A stretch of 64,000 nucleotides of DNA from an uncultured Paracoccaceae bacterium (lineage in GTDB: Bacteria; Pseudomonadota; Alphaproteobacteria; Rhodobacterales; Rhodobacteraceae): assembly GCA_937138255.1 (NCBI GenBank), contig CAKZOU010000057.1, positions 62,001-126,000 of the forward strand, written 5' to 3'. Below, in pieces: positions 5,751 to 14,725 of this stretch; position 1 is the stretch's first letter, and each line of letters starts with the position of its first letter. The translations under genes were made by a program, and so were the position numbers. The notes beneath the pieces are model-generated. The model saw nothing but the letters and a program-made list of their open reading frames with translations. It was not told the origin of the DNA and made no database searches.

Positions 5751-7802
5751 TCAGGGGCGCGCCTGCGGACGGGGGCTTGTGCCCGGGGCCGTGGCCGATG
5801 ACGGCTCGGCGGGCAAGGCTCCCTCGGGGGTGGGCCGGGCGCGGGGGCGGATCAGCGGCTTTTCCCCGATGAGAAGCTCGGCAAAGCGGATCGTGCCGGT
5901 CTGGCCGGACAGGCGGGCGTGATAGATCGGGATCGCCTCGGTCACACGCTGGACGTAGTTGCGGGTTTCCTTGAAGGGGATCATCTCGATCCAGTCGACC
6001 ACGTCGATCTGCCCCTGCCGCGGGTCGCCTCGGGCAACCATCCATTCCTGAGGACGACGCGGACCGGCGTTATAGCCCGCGGCGATCATCACCGGCGAAG
6101 GGCCGAAGCGTTCCTCAAGGTCGGCAAGATACTGGCTTCCCAGCGTGACATTGTATTCCCAATCGTTCACCAGCCGCCATTTGTCATAGCTGAGACCGAG
6201 GTCTTTCGAGACCATCTCGGCGGTTCCGGGCATGACTTGCATGAGGCCCAGCGCACCCACCGGGCTCGCCACGGTCGCGTTGAATTCCGACTCGCGCCGG
6301 GCGATGGCGAGGGCCAACTCGCGCTCCACCGGCAGGTCCATCTCGGCAAGCGGGTGGATCGGGAAATACGCGGCAGGGATCAGGATGCCGCGGTCAAGCG
6401 CCGTTTTGGCAACGAGGACGCGGAAAAAGGGCTCGTTCATCGCCGCAAGGATCTGGTCGAGCTGGCCCAGCTCGGTCCGCTCAAGGCTGCGGGCGAGTTG
6501 CAAGAAGAACTGAACCGCCCCGCTGCGCTGGCCAGCGCTCAGAAGGGTCAGCGCCGCGCGGGTCTTCTCCGAACCGACGAAAGTGGCTTGCCGCCAGTCA
6601 GGGAAAACTTCTCTCCCGGCCAATGCGGGATCGAGGGAAAGGCCAAGACGCTCGGCGGCGAGGAGGCCGTAGAACGCCGTCTGGAACTGTGCAGCGCCCG
6701 CGTAGGCGGCGGAGGCCGAAACATGATCGCCCCGCCGCTCGTGGGCACGGCCTAGCCAGTAGCCCGCGCGCGACATCGAGATCGGGCCGCTGACAGCGCG
6801 GGCCATCGCGTCGAAATGGGAGATCGCGCTTGTAGGATCGGCGAGGAAGCGCAGAGCGATATAGCCCGCAAGCCATTCGAGATCGGCAAAGGATTCGCCG
6901 TCGGCGGCGGTCAGGTGATGCTGACGAGCCAGATCATAGGCCCGGCCATAATCCCCCTCGCGCATCAACCATCGGGCGACGAGACTGCGGTTGCTGGCCC
7001 AGCGGGCGGGAAGGCCCAGTGCTGAGGCAGAGCCAGAGCGGGCCAAGAGGAATGCCCCCGCTTCAGTATAGTCACCGCGCGCGGCGAGTTGGTTGAAGCG
7101 GGCAAGCGCAACACCCGGTGTTTCCCGTTCGGAGGCAGGCAGCGCAGAATAGAGCCGGTCGGCATCGCCCGCCCCGCGCTGCATCGCGATCCGCGCGGCG
7201 AAGGCGGCCTTGTCGCGCCCGGGGACAAGATCGAGAACCGCCGAGGCATCGGCGATGCGCCCCGCCCAGAGGGCTGTGTCAACTCGTTCAGAATGCAAGG
7301 AGCCAAGGCTCCGGCCATATGCGGCCAAGAGCGCCGCCTTGCCCTCTTCAGTCAGCGATACGGTCCGCCAGACGTCACGCAACATCGCATCGGCTCCGGC
7401 GTTATCGCCATTTGCAGACAGGGCATTGATGAGCTTGACCGCACCTTCGCCGGTCTGTGGCTTTGCGTCACCGAAGAAGGCTATGACCTCGGCGGCAGGT
7501 GTCCCGGTCGGGATCGACCTCTCGCCCTGCGCCCTTAGCCGATCTAGGCCGGGCCAATCGGGGCGGCGGGCCAGAAAATCGCGGTAGGCTGTAAAGGGCG
7601 CGGTCGACCCCTCGGCCCTGAGCCATGTCCAGATCAGCAGATCCTGCGTGAGCGGATCGCTTTGCGGCAGCTGTGCCGTGGCCGCCGTCCAATCGTTCTT
7701 GGCCGCCGCCTCGAACGCAGCCGGGAGCGATTGCGCCGCAAGCGGCTGCGCCGCGCCAGAACCGATAAGGATGGCACACCAAAGAAGGCTGCGAAGGCCC
7801 AT
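5751..7802 (-). CDS. Soluble lytic murein transglycosylase (Slt family)
   Basis: 683 residues from ATG 7802 (MGLRSLLWCAILIGSGAAQPLAAQS is a Sec signal peptide); a TTG start 9 codons earlier is less likely. A long alpha-helical superhelical region with TPR-like repeats (about 30-480) is followed by a C-terminal SLT domain. That domain carries the catalytic Glu in ARRESEFN, then SPVGALGLMQVMPGTAEMV and AGYNAGPRRPQEWM. The enzyme cleaves the MurNAc-GlcNAc bond of peptidoglycan to 1,6-anhydro products in the periplasm. It is divergent from dapA (145 bp apart), whose product feeds peptidoglycan precursor synthesis. Length is normal for the family. Confidence 0.95.
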   Translation of the reverse strand: MGLRSLLWCAILIGSGAAQPLAAQSLPAAFEAAAKNDWTAATAQLPQSDPLTQDLLIWTWLRAEGSTAPFTAYRDFLARRPDWPGLDRLRAQGERSIPTGTPAAEVIAFFGDAKPQTGEGAVKLINALSANGDNAGADAMLRDVWRTVSLTEEGKAALLAAYGRSLGSLHSERVDTALWAGRIADASAVLDLVPGRDKAAFAARIAMQRGAGDADRLYSALPASERETPGVALARFNQLAARGDYTEAGAFLLARSGSASALGLPARWASNRSLVARWLMREGDYGRAYDLARQHHLTAADGESFADLEWLAGYIALRFLADPTSAISHFDAMARAVSGPISMSRAGYWLGRAHERRGDHVSASAAYAGAAQFQTAFYGLLAAERLGLSLDPALAGREVFPDWRQATFVGSEKTRAALTLLSAGQRSGAVQFFLQLARSLERTELGQLDQILAAMNEPFFRVLVAKTALDRGILIPAAYFPIHPLAEMDLPVERELALAIARRESEFNATVASPVGALGLMQVMPGTAEMVSKDLGLSYDKWRLVNDWEYNVTLGSQYLADLEERFGPSPVMIAAGYNAGPRRPQEWMVARGDPRQGQIDVVDWIEMIPFKETRNYVQRVTEAIPIYHARLSGQTGTIRFAELLIGEKPLIRPRARPTPEGALPAEPSSATAPGTSPRPQARP

Positions 7803-7947
7803 GATTGTCTTTCTGCTCGTTTTGCCCAAAGGGTAGCGGCCCCATGCGCCGTGGCAATGGGAATCTTGGCAATCGGCGGAAACCCGTCTAGGTTCCGCGC
7901 GATTTCACACTTGGGCGAGTCAGCCCGGCAAACAAAGGAAGCGCGTC

Positions 7948-8820
7948 ATGATCAAAGGGTCTCTCCCCGCCCTCGTCACGCCGTTCAAGAACGGCAAGCT
8001 GGATCTCGACACGCTGAAGAAACTTGTCGAGTGGCACGTCGGGCAAGGCAGCCACGGCCTCGTTCCGGTCGGCACCACGGGCGAGAGCCCGACCCTCAGC
8101 CACGAAGAGCATGATCTGGTTGTCGAGACGGTGATCAAGGTTGCGGCGGGGCGCATTCCGGTGGTTGCCGGTGCGGGTTCGAACAACACGATCGAGACCG
8201 TCCGCCTCGTCGAAGCCGCCAAGAAGGCCGGCGCCGATGCGGCGCTTGTCGTCACACCCTATTACAACAAGCCGACCCAGCGCGGCCTGATCGCCCATTA
8301 TGAAGAGGCGGCCAAATGTGGCCTGCCGATCATCATCTACAACATCCCCGGCCGCTCGGTCGTCGATATGGCCCCCGCCACCATGGGCGAGCTTGCCAAG
8401 CTGCCGATGATCGTCGGCGTCAAGGATGCGACCGGCGATCTCAGCCGCGTGCCAAAGCAGCGCATTACCTGCGGCAAGGATTTCATCCAGCTTTCCGGCG
8501 AAGACGCGACCGCGCTCGGCTTTAACGCCCATGGCGGCGTCGGCTGCATCTCGGTGACCGCGAACGTCGCCCCCAAGCTCTGCGCCGAGTTTCAGAAAGC
8601 GACCCTCGCGGGCGACTACAAGACCGCGCTCGAGTATCAGGACAGGCTCATGCCGCTGCACGAGGCGATCTTCCTCGAGCCGGGCGTTGCGGGCGCGAAA
8701 TACGGCCTGTCGCTTCTGGGGATGTGCTCGGACGAGGTCCGCTCGCCGCTGACCACCCTCACCGACGAGACCAAGGAACGCATCCGCGCCGCGATGGTCC
8801 ACGCGGGTCTCGTCAACTGA
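7948..8820 (+). CDS. dapA: 4-hydroxy-tetrahydrodipicolinate synthase
   Basis: 290 residues. DapA condenses pyruvate with aspartate semialdehyde, the first step of the lysine/diaminopimelate branch. All family marks are present: T43-T44-G-E (GTTGESPTL), Y105/Y106 ([11 protein letters not shown]), Y131 and R136 (IIYNIPGRS), and the Schiff-base lysine K159 ([10 protein letters not shown]). The C-terminal part is complete. The start is supported by AAGGAAG 7 bases upstream. The stop codon TGA overlaps the putative CTG start of the next transporter gene. Located in the cytoplasm; the TIM-barrel enzyme is usually a tetramer. Confidence 0.97.
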   Translation: MIKGSLPALVTPFKNGKLDLDTLKKLVEWHVGQGSHGLVPVGTTGESPTLSHEEHDLVVETVIKVAAGRIPVVAGAGSNNTIETVRLVEAAKKAGADAALVVTPYYNKPTQRGLIAHYEEAAKCGLPIIIYNIPGRSVVDMAPATMGELAKLPMIVGVKDATGDLSRVPKQRITCGKDFIQLSGEDATALGFNAHGGVGCISVTANVAPKLCAEFQKATLAGDYKTALEYQDRLMPLHEAIFLEPGVAGAKYGLSLLGMCSDEVRSPLTTLTDETKERIRAAMVHAGLVN

Positions 8821-9707
8821 AGCACCTGAACGACAACCTGCGCGGCAGCCTTTTCATGGTTGCCGCGATGGCGGGGTTTGCGGTCGAGGATATGTTCCTC
8901 AAGGCCGCCGCCAAAACCGTAGGCCTCGGGCAGGTTCTCCTGATGTTCGGCCTTGCGGGCTTTCTTGGCTTTGCCATCCTCACCCGCCGTCAGGGGCGGC
9001 CCATCTGGGATCGGGCCTATCTCGGGCGGGCGATTCTGATCCGCTCGGGGTTCGAGGTGACGGGGCGGCTGTTCTATGCGCTGGCTTTCGTCCTGACGCC
9101 TTTGACAAGCGCAACGGCGATCCTCCAAGCCACGCCGCTTGTCGTCGTCGGCGGCGCGGCGCTGTTCCTTGGCGAAAAGGTCGGCTGGCGGCGCTGGACG
9201 GCGATCCTTGTTGGCCTTGGCGGCGTCCTCCTGATCCTGCGGCCGGGCGTCGAGGGCTTCAGCCCGCTCTCGATCCTTGCGGTGATCGGCATGATCGGCT
9301 TTGCCGGGCGCGATCTGGCCACCCGCGCCGCGCCGCCGCAGTTGAGCGCCATGCAGCTTGGCGTTTGCGGCTTTGCCATGCTCTCGGTCGCGGGGGCGAT
9401 CCTGATGGTCTGGACCGGCGCGCCGGAGATGCCCGATGCAGGCGCGCTGGCCGCTGTCGGCGGGGCAACGGTCTTCGGCGTCTTCGCCTATTTCATGCTG
9501 ACGCTCGCGATGCGGACAGGCGAGGTGAGCGCGGTCACGCCCTTCCGCTATTCGCGGCTCCTCTTCGGGATGGGCCTAGGCATTCTGGCATTCGGCGAGC
9601 GCCCCGACCTTCTGACTATCATCGGCGCACTGGTGATCGTCCTCAGCGGCACCTTCGCGCTTTTGCGCACCCGCCGCCGTCAGGCCCGCAGCCAGTCGGG
9701 CGCATAG
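8817..9707 (+). CDS. DMT-superfamily transporter, EamA family (possible CTG start)
   Basis: About 296 residues, two EamA repeats and about ten membrane segments ([40 protein letters not shown]). Family members begin a few residues before NLRGSLFMV, so conserved sequence extends upstream of the first in-frame ATG at 8856. The only in-frame triplets upstream and downstream of the dapA stop that could start are CTG 8817 and CTG 8826. CTG 8817 overlaps the dapA stop as CTGA, exactly where an ATGA overlap would normally sit. Either a CTG start coupled to dapA is used, or translation starts at ATG 8856 and loses 13 residues. The gene ends 28 bp inside the convergent ycaQ-like gene. The substrate is unknown. 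Confidence 0.85.
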   Translation: MKHLNDNLRGSLFMVAAMAGFAVEDMFLKAAAKTVGLGQVLLMFGLAGFLGFAILTRRQGRPIWDRAYLGRAILIRSGFEVTGRLFYALAFVLTPLTSATAILQATPLVVVGGAALFLGEKVGWRRWTAILVGLGGVLLILRPGVEGFSPLSILAVIGMIGFAGRDLATRAAPPQLSAMQLGVCGFAMLSVAGAILMVWTGAPEMPDAGALAAVGGATVFGVFAYFMLTLAMRTGEVSAVTPFRYSRLLFGMGLGILAFGERPDLLTIIGALVIVLSGTFALLRTRRRQARSQSGA

Positions 9708-10879
9708 CGGATTCCGTCGAGCCCCGCGAAGGTGGCAAGCCGCTCGATCTCGGCCATCAGACGCGCGATGCGGCCCTTTCCCATCGCCACACCCGCTTCG
9801 GGCCAGAAGGCCGTGACGTCGAGCAAATTGGCGGCACGGTCGGCCTTGGCGTCGATCCGGCCGATCATCCGGTCGCCCTCCATGACAGGGAAGACATAGT
9901 AGCCGTAAATGCGCTTTGGCGCGGGCACGAAAATCTCGATCCGGTAGTTGAAACCGAAAAGCCGCTCGGCGCGGTTGCGGTCGCGCAGCGCCGGATCGAA
10001 GGGCGAGAGGATGCGAACGCGGGCCGAGGGCTCGGGGGCCGCTTCGTCCGCGAAGCCGGGGCGTGCGAAAGAGCGGCGCGGCTTGCCGTCGATCCCTTCG
10101 ATATCCACCTCGATCAGCCGCCCTGCCTTGAGTTCGGCGGCGCACCACTCCCGCGCTTCGGCGGGGGTCACGAGGGCATAGAAAGCCGCAACCTCGCCAC
10201 TCGTCGCAAAACCGAGCGTGTCGATGGCGGTCCGGCAGGCCCAGTCGACGGTTTCTTCCGAGGAGACCTGTTGTTGCCGCTGGCTGTCGGGGATCACCCG
10301 CTCGGTGAGGTCATAGACCTTTTGAAAGCTCTCGCGCCGGACCACAGATATCTCGCCGGTGTGCCAAAGATACTCGAGCGCGGCCTTCGACGGATGCCAA
10401 TCCCACCAGCCGCCCTGCCCCTTGCCCTCGCCCTCCGCCAGATCGCCGCTCTTGCAGGCGCCTTCGGCGTCGATATGGGCCAAGACCTCGTCAATGCGAG
10501 CGTGAAAATCAGTGCCTTGCCAGTCTTCCCAACGCGCCTTGAGGCGCTCCTTGTTGTGGTCAAAGCGCCGCCGCCAATAGGGGAAGCTTTCGATGGGGAT
10601 CGTCGAGGCATCGTGGGTCCAATGTTCGAACAGCCGCCTGTCGCGATCGTGCAAGCGGGCGAGCGCCGCGGGCCGATATTGCTGGCGGCGCGACCAGAGG
10701 ATCATGTCGTGGGCGCGGGCCACGGTGTTGACGCTGTCGAGCTGCACGAAGCCCAGATTGCCGATCACTGCATCGAGGTCGGCCCCCTTGCCGGGGCCGG
10801 AGGGCGCGTCGATCAGGCCGTGACGATCAAGGAAAATGCGGCGGGCAGCTTCGTTGCCAATCAGGGGACGCTTCGCCAT
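9680..10879 (-). CDS. YcaQ/AlkX-type DNA glycosylase (winged-helix HTH_42 family)
   Basis: 399 residues. Diagnostic segments are FVQLDSVNTVARAHDMILWSR (with the catalytic QxD motif of the family), RRLFEHWTHDASTIPIESFPYW, ILSPFDPALRDRNRAERLFGF and YGYYVFPVMEGDRMIGRIDAKADR. E. coli YcaQ unhooks DNA interstrand crosslinks and Streptomyces AlzA-like relatives act on azinomycin adducts, so a role in removing bulky alkyl lesions is likely. It is full length. Its ATG overlaps by one base the stop of the upstream ion-channel gene (TAATG), so the two form an operon. It ends in a 28-bp convergent overlap with the EamA gene. Confidence 0.9.
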   Translation of the reverse strand: MAKRPLIGNEAARRIFLDRHGLIDAPSGPGKGADLDAVIGNLGFVQLDSVNTVARAHDMILWSRRQQYRPAALARLHDRDRRLFEHWTHDASTIPIESFPYWRRRFDHNKERLKARWEDWQGTDFHARIDEVLAHIDAEGACKSGDLAEGEGKGQGGWWDWHPSKAALEYLWHTGEISVVRRESFQKVYDLTERVIPDSQRQQQVSSEETVDWACRTAIDTLGFATSGEVAAFYALVTPAEAREWCAAELKAGRLIEVDIEGIDGKPRRSFARPGFADEAAPEPSARVRILSPFDPALRDRNRAERLFGFNYRIEIFVPAPKRIYGYYVFPVMEGDRMIGRIDAKADRAANLLDVTAFWPEAGVAMGKGRIARLMAEIERLATFAGLDGIRYAPDWLRA

Positions 10880-11319
10880 TATTTGCCCCTGATCGCGTCA
10901 AGTTGGCTGTTGCGAACAACCCGCAGCGCCTCGACCAGAAGCGCCGTCAGAAGTCCCATGTTGAGAAGGCCATTGGCCGCCGCCATGCCGCCAAGGAGCC
11001 GCCATTCCTCGGGCAGGAGGATGTCGCCAAACCCAAGAGTCGTGAAGGCGACGAGCGAGAAATAGACGGATGTCTCGAGCGCCTCGAACACACCAAGCCC
11101 GATCAGGGCGGCCGCCCACATCCAGACGCCGGCGGTGATCTGTCCGAGGATCCAGATCGCCGCGAGGGCGAGGATCAGGCCGAGTTTGGGCCGGTGCGGC
11201 TTGCGCGACAGGAACGGGCTGAACCGGACGAGAAACACCTCCATCGCCCAAAAGCTGATGCCCGCGATCAGGATCGAGACGATCATCAACGCTGATCCTA
11301 TGGCGATTTGAATGAACAT
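10879..11319 (-). CDS. Small potassium-channel-type protein (Ion_trans_2 pore)
   Basis: 146 residues from ATG 11319 (MFIQIAIGSALM). Hydrophobic segments lie at about 1-28 and 46-68. A pore helix with selectivity-filter-like TTLGFGD follows near 103-109, and a last membrane helix runs through GMAAANGLLNMGLLTALLVE. TLGFGD is the usual bacterial variant of the K+-channel TVGYGD filter. No cytoplasmic regulatory (RCK/TrkA) domain is present, so gating is not evident. It probably works as a tetramer in the inner membrane. Upstream codons extending the frame to 11406 lack a good start. The gene is coupled to the ycaQ-like gene by a one-base overlap. Confidence 0.85.
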   Translation of the reverse strand: MFIQIAIGSALMIVSILIAGISFWAMEVFLVRFSPFLSRKPHRPKLGLILALAAIWILGQITAGVWMWAAALIGLGVFEALETSVYFSLVAFTTLGFGDILLPEEWRLLGGMAAANGLLNMGLLTALLVEALRVVRNSQLDAIRGK

Positions 11320-11420
11320 GACTTCCTCGCAACTCCGTGGCCGAGAATAGCGCCGCCGAGCCCCAAGACCAGCGCCGAGTGCTTGCCGAGCGCGGCTTCC
11401 TCGCATATCTCAGCCCGATC

Positions 11421-11897
11421 ATGGCCAAGAAACCGGAAAACAAGAATTACAAAGTGATCGCCGAGAACCGGCGGGCGCGATACGACTATGCGATCGAGAG
11501 CGATCTCGAGGTTGGCATCATGCTGATGGGGTCCGAGGTCAAATCGCTTCGCACCGGGCAATCGAACATCGCCGAGAGCTATGCCAGCGTCGAGAACGGC
11601 GAGCTGTGGCTCACCAACTGCTATATCGCCCCCTATGATCCGGCCAAGACATGGGGCCACGAGGAGCGCCGCCGCCGCAAGCTACTGGTTTCCCGCAAAG
11701 AGCTTTCGCGGCTCTGGTCGGCGACCCAGCGCGAGGGCATGACCCTCGTGCCCTTGGTGATGTATTTCAACGACCGTGGCCTCGTGAAGCTCAAGATCGG
11801 CATCGCCAAAGGCAAGAAGCTGCATGACAAGCGCGCATCGGACGCGAAGCGCGACTGGGGACGCCAGAAGCAGCGGCTTCTCAAACACGGCGAATGA
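11421..11897 (+). CDS. smpB: SsrA-binding protein SmpB
   Basis: 158 residues from ATG 11421 ([23 protein letters not shown]). It binds tmRNA and delivers it to stalled ribosomes for trans-translation. The OB-fold core has [24 protein letters not shown] and [13 protein letters not shown]. The basic C-terminal tail [30 protein letters not shown] is intact. The frame is open further upstream, but the conserved protein begins here. It is divergent from the ion-channel gene by about 100 bp and followed by the sulfotransferase genes. Confidence 0.97.
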   Translation: MAKKPENKNYKVIAENRRARYDYAIESDLEVGIMLMGSEVKSLRTGQSNIAESYASVENGELWLTNCYIAPYDPAKTWGHEERRRRKLLVSRKELSRLWSATQREGMTLVPLVMYFNDRGLVKLKIGIAKGKKLHDKRASDAKRDWGRQKQRLLKHGE

Positions 11898-11957
11898 GCC
11901 TTCGAAAAACGCGGATTTCGTGCTAGATAGCCCCATTGGTTTTTGGGGGATTTCCGT

Positions 11958-12848
11958 ATGGCACAGGCTTTGCCCACGCGCTCTGTCGTTTATGAAGGGC
12001 CGATGAACAACACGGCCATCTGGGAGCGTTTTGACCTTCGCCCCGACGATATCCTCGTGGTGACGCCGCCCAAATGCGGCACCACATGGACCCAGATCAT
12101 CGTCACAAGCATCATCCAAGGGCGGTCGCTCGGCGACACCGAAATGGGCCAGTTTTCCAAATGGCTCGACTGCGGATTTCGCGACCGCGACGAGATCGCA
12201 GCCTTCTTGGATGGCATGACCGTTCGCCGCTGCATCAAGAGCCATTCGCCGCTCGACGGGATCACCTACGATCCCCGCTGCACCTATTTTGCCGTCTACC
12301 GCCACCCGATCGACGTGCATTTCTCGATGCGCAAGCACAACGAGAACATGACCCTCGATATGCTGAACGACCGCTATCCCGACGACATCCACGAAGGTTT
12401 CCGGTTGTTCCTCGAGGATGAGCTTTTCAACGGCGCCACCGACGCGATGGACCTGCATTCGATCATCCATCACTACAAGACCTTCAAGAGGTGGGAGCAT
12501 CTGCCCAACGTGCACCTGCTGCACTACGCCGACATGACGGCCGATCTCGATGGGCAGGTGCGCCGGATCGCCGGCATCATGGGCCATGACCGCGATGATC
12601 CTCACCTCGACGAAATCATCAACGGCTCGACCTTTGCCTCGGTCAAAGCCAAGGCCATCGAAGACGCCAAGAGATCCAGCGGCGGCATCTTCCTCAAGCC
12701 CGAGGAATTCTTCCAGAGCGGCACTTCGAACAAATGGGTCGGCAAACTTACCGATGCCGAGATCGAGGCTTTCGGCGCGCGGATGAAAGAGCTCTTGCCC
12801 GAGGATCAGGCCGCGTGGCTACTTTGGGGGGCCAAGGGCAGAGCGTAG
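11958..12848 (+). CDS. Sulfotransferase (PAPS-dependent, SULT-like), first tandem copy
   Basis: 296 residues from ATG 11958; GGGGGA lies 8 bases upstream. The 5'-phosphosulfate loop is VVTPPKCGTTWTQ (residues 34-46). The likely catalytic histidine is H96 in IKSHSPLD, where cytosolic SULTs have KTHLP. The 3'-phosphate-binding segment is VYRHPIDVHFSM (about 113-124). The C-terminal SGTSNKWVGKLT resembles the RKG..GDWKN region of SULTs. The protein should move a sulfonate from PAPS to an alcohol or amine; the acceptor is not known. A close copy follows 38 bp downstream. A possible promoter, TTCGAA-17-TAGATA, lies just after smpB (about 11902-11930). Confidence 0.9.
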   Translation: MAQALPTRSVVYEGPMNNTAIWERFDLRPDDILVVTPPKCGTTWTQIIVTSIIQGRSLGDTEMGQFSKWLDCGFRDRDEIAAFLDGMTVRRCIKSHSPLDGITYDPRCTYFAVYRHPIDVHFSMRKHNENMTLDMLNDRYPDDIHEGFRLFLEDELFNGATDAMDLHSIIHHYKTFKRWEHLPNVHLLHYADMTADLDGQVRRIAGIMGHDRDDPHLDEIINGSTFASVKAKAIEDAKRSSGGIFLKPEEFFQSGTSNKWVGKLTDAEIEAFGARMKELLPEDQAAWLLWGAKGRA

Positions 12849-12886
12849 CCCGACAAGTATTTGAGATGTGTATTTGAGGATTGCTT

Positions 12887-13771
12887 ATGGAATTGCCGAC
12901 CCGTTCCGTTATCTACAACGGCCCGCTGAACCTCACACCGATCTGGGGGGATTTCGATCTCAGGGCAGATGATGTGCTCGTTGTCACCCCGCCCAAATGC
13001 GGCACGACATGGAGCCAGATCATCCTCACCAGCCTGATCGCCGGAAAGCCGTTGACCCCGCGGGAGATGGGCGATGTCTCACCCTGGCTCGATTGTGGCC
13101 TCGACAATCCCGTGGAGTGCAAGGCAATCCTCGACAAGCAGGAGTTCCGCCGCTGCATCAAGAGCCACACGCCGCTGGACGGGATCACCTATGATCCGCG
13201 CTGCGAATATGTCGTCGTCTACCGTCATCCCATAGACGTGCATTACTCTATGGAAAACCACGCCAAACATATGCAATCGGATCTCATGCGGATCCGCTAT
13301 CCCGAAGAGCCGGGCAAAGCCTTTCGGATGTTCCTTGAGGACGAACTTTATGGCGGCAGCAACGACGCACTCGATCTGCATTCGATCGTTTATCACTACA
13401 AGTCGTTCAAGGACTGGGACCACCTCGGCAATATACACTTTTTCCACTACGCCGACATGGTCGCCGACCTGCCCGGAACCGTCCGGCGCATGGCACGCAT
13501 CCTCGGGCTGGACGACAGCGCGCCGCTGATCGACGAGATCGTGGACGGAACGAGCTTTGCCAAGCTCAAGAAGAGGGCGGTCGAGGCCGACAACGGGGCG
13601 GAGAAGCCCGAGTTTTATCTCGGTGCCAAGTTCTTCAACAGCGGCACTTCGAACAAGTGGGAAGGCCGGCTTAGCGGTGCCGAGCTTGCCGCTTTTGACG
13701 CCCGGATGAAAGAGCTTCTGCCTGACGATCAAGCCGCCTGGCTCTTGTGGGGCGCCAAAGGCCATCCCTGA
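12887..13771 (+). CDS. Sulfotransferase (PAPS-dependent, SULT-like), second tandem copy
   Basis: 294 residues from ATG 12887. It has the same motifs as the preceding gene: VVTPPKCGTTWSQ, IKSHTPLDGITYDPRC, VYRHPIDVHYSM and FNSGTSNKWEGRLS, ending in an almost identical DDQAAWLLWGAKG. By eye a clear majority of positions are identical, so the pair came from tandem duplication. Differences cluster around residues 50-90 and 225-250, parts that often shape the acceptor pocket in SULTs, so the two may act on different acceptors. The next gene, a mercaptopyruvate sulfurtransferase, concerns sulfane sulfur and not sulfonate, so a direct pathway link is uncertain. Confidence 0.9.
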   Translation: MELPTRSVIYNGPLNLTPIWGDFDLRADDVLVVTPPKCGTTWSQIILTSLIAGKPLTPREMGDVSPWLDCGLDNPVECKAILDKQEFRRCIKSHTPLDGITYDPRCEYVVVYRHPIDVHYSMENHAKHMQSDLMRIRYPEEPGKAFRMFLEDELYGGSNDALDLHSIVYHYKSFKDWDHLGNIHFFHYADMVADLPGTVRRMARILGLDDSAPLIDEIVDGTSFAKLKKRAVEADNGAEKPEFYLGAKFFNSGTSNKWEGRLSGAELAAFDARMKELLPDDQAAWLLWGAKGHP

Positions 13772-13858
13772 CGCCGCACCCCGCATCGGCTCCTTGCCTG
13801 TCCGGTCCCTTGCAGGTAGTGACAGACCGACCCGATAGCTGCGGAAAAGGGGCAGGCC

Positions 13859-14725
13859 ATGAGCGTGCAGGATCACTCCAACCCCAAGACCCTCGTATCG
13901 ACCGCCTGGCTCGACGCGCATCTGCGCGACCCCGACCTGCGGATCCTCGATGCCTCGTGGTATCTGCCGACCGAGAGTCGCAACCCCAAGGCCGAGTATC
14001 TCGACCGCCACATCCCCGGCGCGCGGTTTTTCGATATCGACGAGATTTCCGACCTGCGCTCGGACCTGCCGCATATGGTCCCGCCGGTGGAAAAGTTCAT
14101 GAGCCGGATGCGGGCGATGGGCGTGGGCGATGGGCACCAGATCGTCGTTTATGACGGTGCGGGGCTTTTCTCGGCCGCCCGCGTCTGGTGGCTTTTCCGG
14201 CTGATGGGCAAGACCGATATCGCCGTCTTGGACGGCGGCCTGCCCAAGTGGCTGGCCGAAGGGCGGCCGGTGAATGACGACGATCCGGTGATCCGCGACC
14301 GGCACATGACCGTGACCCGCCAGAACCAGATGGTGAAGGACGTCACCCAAGTTGCCCGCGCCTCCAAGCTTGGCGATTTCGAGATCATCGACGCCCGTGC
14401 GCCCGCCCGCTTTCGTGGCGAAGCGCCCGAGCCTCGGGCCGGTCTGCGGTCGGGCCATATCCCCGGCTCGCGCAATGTCTTTTTCAAGGACCTGCTGAAA
14501 GCCGATGGCACGATGAAGGATGCCGCAGGTATCCGTGCGGCATTCGAGGCCGCTGGCGTTGATCTGAACAAGCCCGCGATCTGCACCTGCGGGTCGGGCG
14601 TGACGGCTTCGGTCCTCGCGCTTGGCCTCGAGGTGATCGGCAAGCGCGATCACTCTGTCTATGACGGCTCATGGTCCGAATGGGGCATGTATGCCGACCT
14701 TCCTATCGCAACCGGAGAAGCCTGA
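13859..14725 (+). CDS. sseA: 3-mercaptopyruvate sulfurtransferase
   Basis: 288 residues with two rhodanese domains. The N-terminal inactive domain has ILDASWYLP and YLDRHIPGARFFDIDEI. The C-terminal domain carries the active-site loop CGSGVTASVLALGLEV with Cys near 246; CG-S-G-V-T/S marks mercaptopyruvate sulfurtransferases as opposed to thiosulfate rhodaneses (CRKG-type). It transfers sulfane sulfur from 3-mercaptopyruvate to thiols or cyanide. The stop overlaps the next ATG (TGATG). The following aminotransferase could make mercaptopyruvate from cysteine, which would fit co-expression; this is inference. Confidence 0.93.
   Translation: MSVQDHSNPKTLVSTAWLDAHLRDPDLRILDASWYLPTESRNPKAEYLDRHIPGARFFDIDEISDLRSDLPHMVPPVEKFMSRMRAMGVGDGHQIVVYDGAGLFSAARVWWLFRLMGKTDIAVLDGGLPKWLAEGRPVNDDDPVIRDRHMTVTRQNQMVKDVTQVARASKLGDFEIIDARAPARFRGEAPEPRAGLRSGHIPGSRNVFFKDLLKADGTMKDAAGIRAAFEAAGVDLNKPAICTCGSGVTASVLALGLEVIGKRDHSVYDGSWSEWGMYADLPIATGEA

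Noticed and set aside
9365-11065. 566-residue open frame on the plus strand
   Set aside because: It lies antisense to the well-supported YcaQ-type gene and has Arg/Gly-rich composition without family motifs; a shadow of GC-rich coding sequence.
13079-14653. 524-residue open frame on the minus strand across the second sulfotransferase and sseA
   Set aside because: Antisense to two genes with complete catalytic motifs; it crosses their boundary and has no recognisable domain.
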